From Gautieria morchelliformis (taxonomy: Eukaryota; Basidiomycota; Agaricomycetes; Gomphales; Gomphaceae): 64,000 nt of DNA. Location of the stretch: contig WHVA01000081.1 in the NCBI GenBank assembly GCA_015179125.1, positions 124,001 to 188,000 of the forward strand, written 5' to 3'. The position numbers were made by a program, and so were the translations under genes. The notes beneath the pieces were generated by a model. The model ran no database searches, had not been told where the DNA came from, and was given only the letters and a program-made list of their open reading frames with translations. Positions 1 through 11,303 of this stretch are shown piece after piece. Position 1 is the stretch's first letter; each line of letters starts with the position of its first letter.

Positions 1-120
1 ACAGCTCTGTGACAGTAAAGCTAAGAGTATGTAAGAAACTCCCACGCTCATGTGATTATCATGTGATGAAGGAAAGTCATGTGACTTCAAGCTGGATTGA
101 GGTCATGTGACTGTGTCATG

Positions 121-250
121 TGATTGTCAGGTGACCGTAGATAATCAAGTGACTTTGAGGTCAGGTGATTGTCAGGTGACTGTAGATAATCAGGTGACTT
201 TGAGGTCAGGTGATTGTCAGGTGACTGTGGATGATCAGGTGACTTTGAGC
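121..250. repeat. 45-bp minisatellite, about three copies
   Basis: A 45-bp unit starts at 121, 166 and 211 (the last copy is partial), with a few substitutions between copies. Each unit carries several TCAGGTGAC-like words. Related TCATGTGAC words continue outside the array (about 50-130 and 255-285). No ORF is associated. It looks like a simple tandem duplication array; whether the E-box-like words bind anything is unknown. Confidence 0.8.
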
Positions 251-410
251 TGTTTTTGAGGTCATGTGATAGTCATGTGACCATGGGGGATTCTTAGCTA
301 AACTATCAAGAGATTGTTGTATCTTGTGGACCCAATGTGAGTGTAGCATAGAAATATTAATACAACCTTTCTTGAGGACATTTGAAACTAATTAACTACC
401 TAGTAAATGT

Positions 411-1132
411 TCATAAATAGGTAGCTACTTTGTGGACGATCCCTAACAGCTTCGCGTCCTTGCAGCGATTACTTGCCGTGGCCTTTCCCGCCAAATCCCA
501 TACGCACGGAAGATTCTTCTCAAGACACGCATCACAGCTAAGCTGCGATGCGCCGTCCTCTTCCGGAGCCGCCCTCTTAGCCCTCTCCTTCCGGCGCTGT
601 TTCTCCTCCTGCGCCGCCCGCCATTCCACCATCGCCTTCCCTTTGCCCTTGTTCATTGGCCTCGGGGTTTCTTCTGGCGACGTTTCTGATGGAGGTCCAC
701 TCCGCTCGGACTCCTGGTCCACGTCCGCAGCCTTTTCCTGTTCCGATGGTCAACACCATACCGTCAAGGACAAGAAACACTTACTTTCTGCGACTCGCGA
801 TTTTCCTCCGCCTTCTTCGCGGTGGCCACTTCCGCAGCCGCTTGCTTCTCCGCAAGTTTCTCCACAGCTTCTTCGGCCTCCCGCTCCTCGCGTTCGTGCT
901 CGATGCGCTCAAGCTCGCGCTCGCAGTCTTCACGCTCGCGTTCCAGCCGATTGTGTTCCTCCTGGTCCTTGCGCTCTTTTTCCCTGCGCACCTCCTCCAG
1001 TCATTCTTTCTCTTTTTGAGCCACCTCCTCGGCCTCGCGCTTTTCCGCGAGCTCCTTCTCGGCGAGAACGTTGGCAAAATGCTCTTTCATCTGAGCGCTG
1101 GTCATTTTCGAGAAATCAGGAAGAGAGCTCAT
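411..1132 (-). pseudogene. Decayed coiled-coil protein with Cys-rich C-terminus
   Basis: On the minus strand an ATG at 1132 opens a frame beginning MSSLPDFSKMTSAQ, followed by a highly charged E/R/K coiled coil. The frame is cut by an in-frame TGA at 1001-1003 and resumes in the same frame to 764. The downstream part shifts frame and ends with a small Cys motif (CDACLEKNLPCVW, near 485-545) and a stop near 411. Proteins of this type, with an acidic or charged coil followed by a C-x2-C-x6-C cluster, are familiar to me as repeat-associated ORFs in Agaricomycete genomes, but no function is established that I know of. It lies directly upstream of an LTR-like sequence in the opposite orientation. 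At least one stop and one frameshift make it a pseudogene. Confidence 0.55.
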
Positions 1133-1253
1133 GATGGATCAGAAATCGACGTGATTTTTCTCCCGCCTTTCTTTCGAACTCCGACGTGTTTTGTTCACAG
1201 GTCACGTGACCCGATCTGTGGTCTCGCGGGGCTCGACCTTGAAAGGGAGATAC

Positions 1254-1923
1254 TGTTACGACTGTTCCGATCAACCATCTCTGCCACCTCCGCACATCCT
1301 TCGCGCCACCTCTGCGCCACCTCCGACTCTATTCCGACATCCGCAATATCCGCAACCCTCCCCCCTTGTTCTTTCAGTACCCCTGGCCACCTCCAGGTAC
1401 CGGCCCCCGTACTCGACCCTGAGCACAGCAAGATACCATTTCCGTAGTTCCGTTTCTTCCAATGCCTATTGTACTTACCCGCCTTGTTCTACGCCATTGT
1501 ACTTACCCTACCCTGCACCCCCCTTGTCACCCATTGTTCCGTATTAGTTACTTACCCCGTATGTCTATCTGATTCCCACACTCTCCGGAACTTGCCCAGT
1601 ATCATACCATTACTTGTTGTTTCTGCGCTTTGTATAAAACCCCTCATGTATGTCTGTTATTCTGCAATCAGATAATCACCTTCGATACTTGATTTCCTTT
1701 GCTCTATCTCCTGTTCTTAGCACAGCGAGTCTAGCAAGACCTCAGTCTCTCCGCCTTCCGCCTCAGTTCCGACTCAAGTTCCGACCAACCCGTAGTTCAG
1801 TACTTTCCGACTTCCAACTCATTTCCAAAATACTTAGGACGATAGTTCATTGGGGACGCAACCTACAAGTTGAAGCCGCTGTCCTTTCCAGTTCCAACTT
1901 AGCGGAAATCACGATACGTAACA
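1254..1923 (+). mobile_element. LTR-like sequence, Ty3/gypsy type
   Basis: The segment starts TGTTACG at 1254 and ends CGTAACA at 1917-1923, which are inverted termini typical of gypsy LTRs. A purine-rich stretch (GAAAGGGAGA, 1241-1250) lies just before it, as a polypurine tract would before a 3' LTR. The 5-bp flanks do not match, so it is not a clean solo LTR, and the second LTR and pol gene are absent. Boundaries are by eye. Confidence 0.45.
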
Positions 1924-4168
1924 TACATACTATTTTTCATTGCGGACGGGAGGAAAAGGAGCTATCAATGAAATTGGAAGTGGCGCCAGAGTCGATGAGG
2001 GTGGGGATTGAGCTAGAGAGATGGGGAAGGTGTAGGGGAACGGCTGTTCAACCAGCCAAGGAAGGCTGCTCAACCAGCCCTAGTCTTTTCTTTTTGTCTT
2101 GACAACATGTAAAAACACATTTGAGGAATTAACAGTATCTGTATGCTGTTAATATAACTGGGGAAAGGCTTTTCAAACATTCCTCTAGTTAACTCATATT
2201 TTTCCTTATTTTTCCAAAGTCTCCATGGCTCAAACTACCATTTTTCTGTCATTACAGAGTTGTGGATCCTCTAGCACCCACAACTCTGTTCTCGGCGCTC
2301 TATTTCACACTCCGCCGGGCACCTCGGCGGTGGCCGCATTTTCGGACTTATGGTCACCCAAGCACCCACAAGTCCGGCAGGATGGCTCACTCAGTATTTC
2401 CAGCTGAGTCCCAAACAGTTGCTATATGCAGCCATAGCAACTGTGCAGCCTGTTTGGCTTCACCAAACAATGGGGATCATGGTCAGTCATGACAACTGGG
2501 CTGTACCAGGCTATGCCCAGCTGTGCTAAGCAGTGCTCTTAGTAATCATGGCTACAGAGCCCTAATTGGCTCAGAACTGCTTACTCAGCTTCTGAGTGCC
2601 AAATACATGGTTATCTGGAGATACAGCCTCAATGACTCAACCAATCCAGGCACTACTTGGTGAGTCAGGAGTACATGACTCAGCCAAGCTGTGCTATGGC
2701 ACATGACCCTTTTCAGTGAGTCATTCCTGACAAATCAAGCTCTGATTGGTAGGAAGCATGGTAGAGTCCCCTGGAAACAGCCAGTTTCTTCCATCTTCCA
2801 CAAGCTTCTTCCCCCATTCCATTAATAGATAGAAGGTTCTACCTGCTTACTAAGCTCCTGTACATTACAATATAAAAGGAGGCCCTTTGCCTGCCCTTTG
2901 AGCAATCAATCTACCCATCTTCTATCCTACACAGCTTGTGTGACTTGCACATCTTATCTAAGTTCCTAACCCGAACTAGAATACTACTCTTGCTTAGAGT
3001 AACTATTCTTAGTTAAGTAGTTGCTTTACTGCTTAGCCACTTAGCCTAACACGCTGGGTGAAACTCTACAGAGTGAGGTTGGCAATTGATTTTCTTGTCA
3101 ATTAGCACTCCAATACCCGAGACGAGCTGTTCAGTTGATTTTCCTGTTCAGTGACTTTCACAAGTCAAGTCAAGTTGTGCGCGAAAGCCACTTCACATTA
3201 CTCTCTCGTTATTGCAGTGCATTGACATTGGTCGACCCAATCCACTTACAAACTCTCCTGCGGAGCCTATTCCCTCTTTATTAAAAGGAATACTCTTGGA
3301 CCCCGATAGTGTCCTTGAACCTACACACTCTTTTAGTTTATTGTTCAGTGCAGCTAAGAAACGCATTGCCTTCTACCTGTAACAACTTGGACTAGTTGTT
3401 ACACAGATTGCAACCAAGGTACAAATATTAAATTATTTCCGGAGTTGTGCTGCTGCATTGAATTGGTATTCTACTAGTCGTGTAAACGACACGTCCTGAT
3501 AGACAGAGGTGTTAGCAATAACACCAAAGTCTTGAAGGGTTCCAAAACAGAAGGTGTACATGGATGATGAAGGACGAATCAGAATGAGAGCTAATAGAGG
3601 CGAATAAGCACGTTGGTGGTACAGAGTTGATAGGGTTGTTATTCGAAGGGATAAAACAGGCATGGGTAAGAATTGTGGAAAACGAGTCAGAGTCTAATGA
3701 GAGAGAAGGCCCAGGTCCGCCAAGTAGGGCAGAAAGCTGTGTGAAAGATTGGTACGGGGAAGGGCGACCCATGAAGGGGTAAGGCTGTCCCAAGATGGGG
3801 AATAGGGCAGGCCCGCCGAGTGGGACGGGAGTCTGAAAAAATGTTCAGTGCAGGGGAAGGCGACCTTCGAAACGGTAAGGCTGTCCCGCGAATAGATGTG
3901 GTGTGGGGTGTGCGTAAAAAAACAGGTGATGAATGGGTGGAATGAATGCTTTTGACTGTAGCTGTTAGTTCAATTATACTGTCAAGATTGGTTTTTAGGT
4001 GTTAATATCGTGTATTAGTGAACACAGCGAATGCCCAAATGACTTGTGTGAATAAGTATGCCATTCGGCGAATAGGTGAACCAATAAATGTTCACAAGAT
4101 AAGAGGGCTGCCCGAACGGGGCTCACCCTATCTACAGTCATAGCGAAATAGCCCGTGGTACTTGACGA
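1924..4168. other. Non-coding, repeat-derived DNA
   Basis: No convincing gene is seen in about 2.2 kb. The part from about 2,500 to 3,403 looks like a second LTR. It has a TATAAAAGG box at about 2871, and it ends in a palindrome of TGTAACAAC and GTTGTTACA arms (3378-3403) followed by a T-rich junction. A matching 5' terminus was not found, so this is uncertain. From 3404 to 4168 there are only short frames without recognisable domains. Confidence 0.4.
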
Positions 4169-4708
4169 TGTGGAGGACAGGAATTATAGGCAGTAGGTTT
4201 GGACTTGGTGCTCAAAAGAAGACTAGAAATTAATTCACTCTCTCAGTGAATTTAGTTGGCACTATAAATATATTATACACTACCTAGAAATTAATTCACT
4301 ACAGGATTTCTAGGTCAACAAATCGAAAAGACACAAGACTAATTGACTTGCCTCTCTCAGTGAATTTAGTTGTCACTGAGAGAGGAGGGAAATGTGTCTC
4401 ATGTGCATGTACTACTAGCCGGCGCTTTAGCGCCCGTGATGCCACAGTGTGCCATGCTAAGCGCCCATAGAACGTAGCACGGTAGTGAACAGCCGCAGCT
4501 CAAAAAGGAAACTTGTCCACAACCACCCACAAAGGGTCAGTTGGACAGAACATGAAAAGAAGTAGAAATACAGCTTCAAAAAATCAAAGAAAAATTTGAC
4601 AAATCATAGAATGAATGTCAGCATGGTTTCAAGTCAAAATCAAAAGAAATACGAATGGTGGAATCTATTTGGCTTGATTTTGGTGCAGGAGCATAAATGC
4701 ACCCAACA
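4169..4708 (-). repeat. 3' LTR of copia-1 (540 bp)
   Basis: On the element strand it begins TGTTGGGTGC and ends CCTCCACA. The internal side is a polypurine tract (TTGAGGGGGCG on the minus strand, 4709-4719), right after the stop of the RT/RNase H frame. It matches 10405-10932 except for five substitutions and 12 extra bases near 4422-4433. Confidence 0.92.
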
Positions 4709-4721
4709 CGCCCCCTCAAGC

Positions 4722-6380
4722 CTAATATATTCCAAGCTTCTCGTTGAGGATCTTCACTCTAGGACTAGGAAGTCCTTTAGTGAGAATATCTGCCAACATT
4801 TTTTCGGTTGGCAAATAAACGAGTTTGGCTTCTTGATTTTTGATTATATCTCGAAGGAAATATAATCTGATGTCGAAATGCTTGGTTCTTGTGTGTTGTT
4901 GAGTGCCATACATGATTGCAATGGCTGATTGATTGTCTGAATAAACTTGGATGGGTCTGTTCAGCGGTTGGAATATTTCAGAAATAAAATGGCGCATCCA
5001 AAGAGCCTCTTTGCCTGCATGGGTCAGGGCAACGAATTCAGCTTCAGTTGATGAGAGGGCTACTATCAATTGTTTCTGGCAACTCCATGAAACAGTGCCC
5101 CCATCAATCTGAAATAAATATGCCGAATACGAACGCCTATGACTCTGTGAACCCCAATCCGCATCTGAATACCCCATCAAGCCGTCTCGATTTCTTCCAA
5201 GTGTTAGTTTGTAATGCCTCGTGCCTTTCAAATATTTGAAGACACGTTTAACTGCATTCCAATGTGTGCCACCTGGATTTTCAAGGAACTGTGAGAGCAA
5301 TGACACCGCAAATGCAATGTCAGGGCGAGTGGCTACAGCTGCCCACATCAGTGATCCTATGGCTTGCCTGTATGGTATCTTCGACTTGGCTTTCTTGCCT
5401 CTCTCTGTAGAAGGACATTGGTCTTTAGATAATTTAACGGCTGGATCAAGAGGCGTAGCATAAGTCTTCGCATCTTCGAGATTGAATTTTTTGATGATTT
5501 TCTCAATGTATGCAGATTGTGAAATTGTAATGGTTTTCTTCTGCCAGTCTCTTTCGATTTTGAGGTTCAATAGCCAATGAATCTCGCCTAGATCTTTCGT
5601 ACTGAAGACCTGAGCAAGATCTCGTTTGACTTCATCCAGGACTGACTGATTCTCAGCTGTGATGGTGAGGTCGTCCACAGCTGTTGCAATGATCACATGC
5701 CCCTTTCCGCCACGTCTATAAAATACAGCCCCATCTGTGGCTGATGTAGTGAATCCTAACTTGTGGAATTCACCACTTAGACGTTTGTACCATTCTCTTC
5801 CAGATTGTTTGAGGCCGTAAAGTGCTTTCTTCAAAAGTAGCACTTCGTCTTTGTCTCCAGACTCATATCCATACGGCTGCTTCATGTAAATAGGTTCAGG
5901 CAACATAGCATTGAGGTATGCATAGTCCATGTCCATTTGATGAATAGGCCAGTCCTTCCTAGCAGCAATGGCGCATATGATCCGTAGGGAGGATAACCGA
6001 GCAACAGGTGAGTATGTCTCATCATAGTCGACTCCAAAATTCTGTGTGAAGCCTTGGGTGACCATTCTCGATTTAGGCATTATTGGTTTCCCTTCTGGAT
6101 TACGCTTCCAAAGGTAGACCCATTTATTACCGACAATATTGGCTCCAGGAGGTGGTTTGGCTCGTTCCCACACTCCCTTGTCGATTAGGGCCTCGTACTC
6201 TTTGTCCATTGATTTCTTCCACATAGGATTATTCAGAGCTTCGTCTGCATTGCTAGGTTCAACTTGACTCAAATACGGCGCCTTGTCATTGTTTTGACCA
6301 TCGGTTGGAAACACACTGATGGCAAACTCATAACTACTGATGCCATCAATCTCGGAGGATAATTCCTGGTCGAATAGATT
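4722..6380 (-). pseudogene. copia-1 reverse transcriptase-RNase H region
   Basis: About 550 codons continue the integrase frame after the TAA at 6381-6383. They hold the copia-type RT with the fingers motif GNKWVYLWKRNPEGK, the QMDMDYAYLNA motif A, YGLKQSGREWY, and motif C as TAVDDLTI rather than the usual YVDD. The RNase H part has YSDADWGSQ, SSTEAEFVAL and DNQSAI, the expected catalytic acids. The C-terminus (LTKGLPSPR, LGIY) ends 13 bp from the LTR. The domain itself is intact, but it has no initiator ATG of its own. The motif-C alanine is unusual; whether it is active cannot be told from sequence. Confidence 0.9.
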
Positions 6381-7494
6381 TTATTTACGGTCCTCAACGT
6401 CCTCATAAGCTAGCGTAGTCATATGTGCGCCAGCTTGTCTCTGAGTTTGAGATCTTGTTACGGGACCTGTTGGGGCCGGCTGCACTTGTTGTTGACGAAT
6501 CCTTTCGCTTCTCCTTATCGGTTCAGCTTCTCTAGGTCTGTCAGCAACTCCCTGAATAGGTTGCAGCTCTTCAAGATATTCCTCTGGTGCGCTTTCATCA
6601 ATTTCTTCGATCTTTGCCTCTTCACTGACTAAGCGACCGGGCACAGGCACTGATGCCGGAATGGCCTTCTTCTCCTCTCTAGACGTAGGTAGCTTGGATT
6701 CCTCAATAGAAATGATTGGGACTTTTCCCTTCTTCATCTCTGAATCAAACACGATGTTTCGCTCAACAGAAACTTTGTGAGAGTCAGGCCAATAAACATA
6801 ATGACCATGGCTCTGCGCAGAAATTCCTATCCACTGAGCTCTTTTGGCACGAGATGCCAATTTATCTCCCTGAGTGACCTTAACATAGACTTCAGCTCCC
6901 CACATGTGAATGTCTTTGAGGTTCGGTTTCTCATGGTGAATCATTTCATAAGGTGTTTTATCCGGTAGAGCTCTTGTATGCGTCCTATTCCTAAGATAAT
7001 TGGCATGCTGTATCGCATAGCCCCATAATATCTTAGGAAGGCCTGATTCCAACAGCATGGCGCGAGTTCTCTCAGTGAGAGTTCGGTTCAGACGTTCAGC
7101 AACACCATTAGACTCTGGTGTGTCATGTACCATCAACCGATGCTTCGTGCCTTGTTTGGCCAGGTGCTGTTCAAATTCAGAGCTCGTATACTCACCCCCT
7201 CGGTCAGAAACAAGTGCCTTGATGTGCACATTTCTCTGTCGAAGCATTAGAGCCTCGTAGAGCTTGTACTTTGAGAATGCTTCTGATTTGTTCGCTATGA
7301 GATAGATCACCGATTCCCTTGAGTAGTCATCGATAAAAGAGACATAATATGACTTTTTATCGATTGTGAGGTGCCTTGCAGGTCCCCAGACATCAGAATA
7401 AATTCTGTCACCAAATTTTGATGTACAGTCTCTGGGTTCTTGAGAAAGAGGTTTGCGTGCAATCTTGGCTTGAATGCACACATCACAGACATTC
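6381..7494 (-). pseudogene. copia-1 integrase region
   Basis: This frame has the end of the zinc-binding motif (CIQAK), then a DD35E-type integrase core: SDVWGP, SDRGGEY and SNGVAERLNRT supply the two aspartates and the glutamate. A linker with a basic, Ser/Pro-rich tail follows. The zinc motif is split from the upstream protease frame by a frameshift between about 7,482 and 7,500: HQRMGH lies in the protease frame and the two cysteines in this one. The frame closes at the TAA 6381-6383, after which the same frame continues into the RT. Confidence 0.88.
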
Positions 7495-8163
7495 TATCGC
7501 CTGTGGAGCTCAGTTCAATGCCCAATATCATGCCACGGTTAAGTAAATGTTGTAGGGACTTCTGTGAGATGTGCCCCATCCTTTGATGAATTTCCATGGC
7601 AGACAAACACATATGGGCTTGAGCACTTGGTGACTGGAGGTCTAGTCGATATAAGCCATTGACCTTCGGTGCTTGCATCAATATCTTTCCAGCAATGTTA
7701 GATATTGTGCATTTCTGGCCACCGAGTCGAATATCATAGCCAGCATCATCGCACCGACCGATTGAGACGAGGGTAGCAGCAATTTTTGGTGCATAGTATG
7801 TATCTTGCAACATGACTTCTACTGTTTTATCTCCAACCTTATTGGATAATACGAGCAGTCCAGAGCCAAAGGCATCGAAAGTGCCTTTGTTGGCTGCTCG
7901 GATAGTCCTCGGCTGTGAGAATTGGCAGTAGTTCCTCAATAAATTTTTATGAGGTGTCATATGCGATGTCGTTCCTGTGTCAAGTATCACTACAACTCCT
8001 GAGGATGTGCTCAAATTAAAATTAGAGCACTCGTCGAAATTGGTGAAGGCAAGATGCCCATCATCACTTTCCTCAGAAGAGGTGTCTTCATCGGCAACAT
8101 TCGCTTTTGCTTTACCCTTCTTCTTCTTTTTGCCTTTGGCCTTTTTCTTCTGACGTGGTCCTT
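7307..8163 (-). pseudogene. copia-1 protease and start of integrase
   Basis: After a lysine-rich stretch and an acidic spacer, the frame contains the aspartic protease motif ILDTGTTSHM (active-site DTG) and the GAG-pre-integrase region with HQRMGHISQKSL. The frame becomes nonsense after about 7,490 because of a frameshift. Deleting the gypsy segment 8164-9603 would put this frame directly in line with Gag without any base change, so Gag and protease were one frame. Confidence 0.85.
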
Positions 8164-9603
8164 GACCCCAAGCATGATGCACAACCCTCGAGTACCCTTA
8201 CTAGCCATTGAGGGGGGGGCAAAGAGGTTGATAGGGAGCTCGGAGCGTCTGAAGAGGTGTCGGTTGCAGGCGTAGAATGAGTTGAAGGGAGTCGGGTGAG
8301 GATTGAGAGGAGATTAATTAAGGGAGTTGAATCTATAGGTAGAATTTGTGAACAGAGTATCGTTTTCTTGGGGTTTGGTAAACATCTAAGCCTTGGGTTT
8401 CTGGGGGTACTCCGCGTGAAATTCGGCGAGTCTGCGAGCAGAATTAGTAACATTCAAAGAGGGTTCCCAAGACGTAGCGTCGGGAGTGTGTTCATATCCC
8501 TTCCACTCCACTAGGTATTCCAATTGCTTCCGGTGAATGCGACTATCGAGGATCTTCGTGATCTCGTACTCGTCAGCGGAGTCAATTTCGATAGGAGGTG
8601 GGGGATATGCATATTGACCTGGGATGGTAGATGTCGTGGCGGGTTCGAGAAGGGATACATGAAACACAGGGTGGATCTGGCAAAGGTCCAGTGGTAAGCC
8701 TAAGCGAAACGCATGAGAAGATATTTTAGCCATGATAGGATAAGGGCCAAGTCTTCGGTGGTTGAGTTTCTTCGAAGGTCGTTTTGTGCGAATATTTCAC
8801 GAGTCGAGCCATACTCTGTCGCCGACCTGAAACTCAGGGATCAGAATGCGGCGACTGGTTGTGGCCGAAGTGTACTGGATAATTGATTTCTTGATTTGAT
8901 CTCGAAGGTATTGGTGAAGGTCCTTGAGGTCTGCCGACTGGCAATAAGCGTCCTCGGAAGCGATCGAAGTGAGCGATACTTCGAGCTTTGGATGGAAACC
9001 CTTGTTGGCAAAGAAGGGTGTGACCTGGGTCGCCGAATGGGCTGTGTTGTTGTAGGTGAATTCGGCGAGAGGCAAAAGGTCGACCCAATCGTCCTGCTGG
9101 TAGTTGATATAGACTCGGAGATACTGCTCGAGGATCTGGTTTACTCGTTCGGTCTGGCCATCGGTTTGGGGGTGGTAGGCTGTAGAAAGATTACCCCTGA
9201 TGCCGAGGATTTCGCAGAGAGAGGTCCAGAATTGAGATGTGAAGTGCTTCCCTCGATCGGAGATGATGTCGCTGGGGCTACCATGTTTAGCGAATATGTG
9301 GTGCAGGAAGAGCATGGCAACGTCCCCTGAATTGATGTCTGAGAATGTTGGAATGAATAGAGCCATCTTCGTTAGCCTGTCGACAATGACGAGGATCATA
9401 TCGTGTCCATCCGACGGTGGGAGTCCCTCGATGAAGTCCATGGAGATCGAATCCCAAGGTCATTGGCTGATGGGCAGAAAGCGAAGAGGACCGAAGGGTT
9501 TGTGATGAATGGATTTAGCGTGGCGACACTTGGAACAGGAGCCAATATAGTTGGTGACGAAGGTGGACATGTTCGGCCAATGGTACTGTCTCCGAATGTC
9601 CTT
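8164..9603 (-). mobile_element. Internal fragment of a chromodomain Ty3/gypsy pol gene, inserted in copia-1
   Basis: On the same strand as its host, this 1,440-bp segment encodes the end of a gypsy H2C2 zinc domain (QYHWPNM, CSKCRHAK), the integrase core (MDFIEGLP, SDRGKHF, TDGQTERVNQ with D, D and E), the GPY-like region (NHRRLGPYPI, HPVFHVSLLEP) and a chromodomain (YLVEWKGYEHTPDATSWEP). Two in-frame TGA stops interrupt it, at 9460-9462 and 8797-8799. The hexamer GTCCTT flanks it on both sides (8158-8163 and 9598-9603). There are no LTRs and no RT, so it is a truncated piece. Confidence 0.85.
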
Positions 9604-10399
9604 CTTTACCACCTCCTTTAGCCCAGCAATTTTCGATAGAATGCCCAGGCTTTTTGCAGTTAGTGCATGTATGCGTCTTTTGCCCCTTGTGGTCCTTCTT
9701 AGTAGATGAACCAATAAACACCTGCTCTTCTTGCGGGAGTGTTTTCTTCCTGTCATACTGAGCCTTTAGTACCCTAATAATGTCATCAGGGACCAATGGT
9801 CTCCCGCATTCTTCAAGCGAAGTGGTGAGGGCATTCATGACAGCCTCATAGGATGGTGGAAGTGACGCAAGGATTATGTCCATGAATTCTTCTTCAGAAA
9901 CTCTGGCTCCCATCTCATTAAGACGAGCATATAGGTCTTGGGCCTTGTCCAAGTGGTCTCTCAACTCTCCATCCTCAGGACATCTCATACTGCGGAGTTG
10001 TCTCTGCAGGCTGGTGAGGACCATCTTGGGCTTTTTGGTCATTTCATTGACCAGTGCATCCCAAGTCTCTTTTGCTGGCTTTTGTTTCTGTAGCATCAGA
10101 GCTAGTGACTCTGACACTGAGACGATGATTTGGGTCTTGGCTTGTCCTTCTCTAGCAAGATATCTCTCCAGCTTCTCCTCAGCCTTATCCATCTGAGTTT
10201 CCTCAGCTTCTGTAAGAATATGGCCTGGGGGCATGACTGGAGGATCAGGAGGTCGAGTGACTCTCCCTTCTACATGCTTGAGTAAATTTTTGGACTCGAA
10301 ATAGCTGATGAGAGTGGCTCGCCACAATGGCCAATTACTTCCATCTGTAGCAAGCTTCTCAACACCCAAAAGCTTCTGTGAAGTGTCTCCGGGGCCCAT
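9604..10399 (-). pseudogene. copia-1 Gag
   Basis: The frame starts at ATG 10399, overlapping the primer-binding site, and encodes a Gag-like protein (NWPLWRATLISYF, typical of the copia N-terminal domain) ending in a CCHC zinc knuckle, CTNCKKPGHSIENCW. It then runs into the gypsy insert at 9603. In the undisturbed element Gag continued into the protease as one polyprotein. About 265 codons are preserved before the junction. Confidence 0.88.
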
Positions 10400-10404
10400 A
10401 ACCC
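10392..10404 (-). other. Primer-binding site of copia-1
   Basis: The minus strand reads GGGTTATGGGCCC directly next to the 5' LTR. This matches the anticodon arm of initiator tRNA-Met (CAU anticodon), the internal half-tRNA priming known for copia and Ty5-like elements. The second copia element in this window has the same site, which supports the assignment. Confidence 0.7.
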
Positions 10405-10932
10405 TGTGGAGGACAGGAATTATAGGCAGTAGGTTTGGACTTGGTGCTCAAAAGAAGACTAGAAATTAATTCACTCTCTCAGTGAATTTAGTTGTCACTA
10501 TAAATATATTATACACTACCTAGAAATTAATTCACTACAGGATTTCTAGGTCAACAAATCGAAAAGAAACAAGACTAATTGACTTGCCTCTCTCAGTGAA
10601 TTTAGTTGTCACTGAGAGAGGAGGGAAATGTGTCTCATGTGCATGTAGTACTAGTGCCCGTGATGCCACGGTGTGCCATGCTAAGCGCCCATAGAACGTA
10701 GCACGGTAGTGAACAGCCGCAGCTCAAAAAGGAAACTTGTCCACAACCACCCACAAAGGGTCGGTTGGACAGAACATGAAAAGAAGTAGAAATACAGCTT
10801 CAAAAAATCAAAGAAAAATTTGACAAATCATAGAATGAATGTCAGCATGGTTTCAAGTCAAAATCAAAAGAAATACGAATGGTGGAATCTATTTGGCTTG
10901 ATTTTGGTGCAGGAGCATAAATGCACCCAACA
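10405..10932 (-). repeat. 5' LTR of copia-1 (528 bp)
   Basis: Nearly identical to 4169-4708 apart from about five substitutions and a 12-bp deletion. It begins TGTTGGG on the minus strand at 10932 and ends CCACA at 10405, abutting the primer-binding site. Confidence 0.92.
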
Positions 10933-11303
10933 GACAATGTAACGTGCAAGGTCTCACGGAAGGGCTGTCTAAGTCTTGACAATCCCTTCACTGGCGAAGG
11001 TGCTCCTTTGGAGCCCTTCGCCAACAGCACAGAGAATAGTTCGAAGGCTAAGGTAACGAAGATGAAGTATGAGAACTCACCAGTGATGCCTAAGTCCTCT
11101 GCTGGTCGAAGATAGAAATCTCCAAGAGAAGGCTCAAGACGATGATCACAGCGAGGTCAAGTTTGCACAAGATGGACGACGTATGATAATTGAACTGGAG
11201 AATATACATGCGAATGTAAACTACTTATATCGAATGCTCGCAAGGTATTTAGCGAATAGGAAAGAGGCCATCGTGAGTCAGGGTCGGATAGGGGTGCGCA
11301 GTC
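10933..11303. other. Non-coding spacer between two retroelements
   Basis: No recognisable gene. It contains a hairpin with arms GGCGAAGG and CCTTCGCC near 10,991-11,021. It may be part of the older gypsy element into which or next to which copia-1 inserted; this is inference. Confidence 0.35.

Larger units (their letters stand above)
4169..10932 (-). mobile_element. Ty1/copia retrotransposon, complete but defective (copia-1)
   Basis: The element reads on the minus strand from the 5' LTR (10405-10932) through the primer-binding site, Gag, protease, integrase, reverse transcriptase and RNase H to the 3' LTR (4169-4708). The domain order PR-IN-RT-RH defines the copia superfamily. The flanking 5-mers are GACGA (left) and GACAA (right), a target duplication with one mismatch. 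The two LTRs differ by about five substitutions and one 12-bp indel, so insertion appears recent. The polyprotein frame is nevertheless broken by a 1,440-bp gypsy insert (in frame, but with stops), a frameshift near 7,490 and a TAA at 6381-6383. Confidence 0.92.

Noticed and set aside
121..290. Possible CRISPR-like array
   Set aside because: The unit repeats head to tail without unique spacers, and the genome is eukaryotic.
8112..8453. Minus-strand frame of 113 codons spanning the gypsy/copia junction
   Set aside because: It mixes the 3' tail of the gypsy fragment with copia sequence out of frame; it is a by-product of the insertion.
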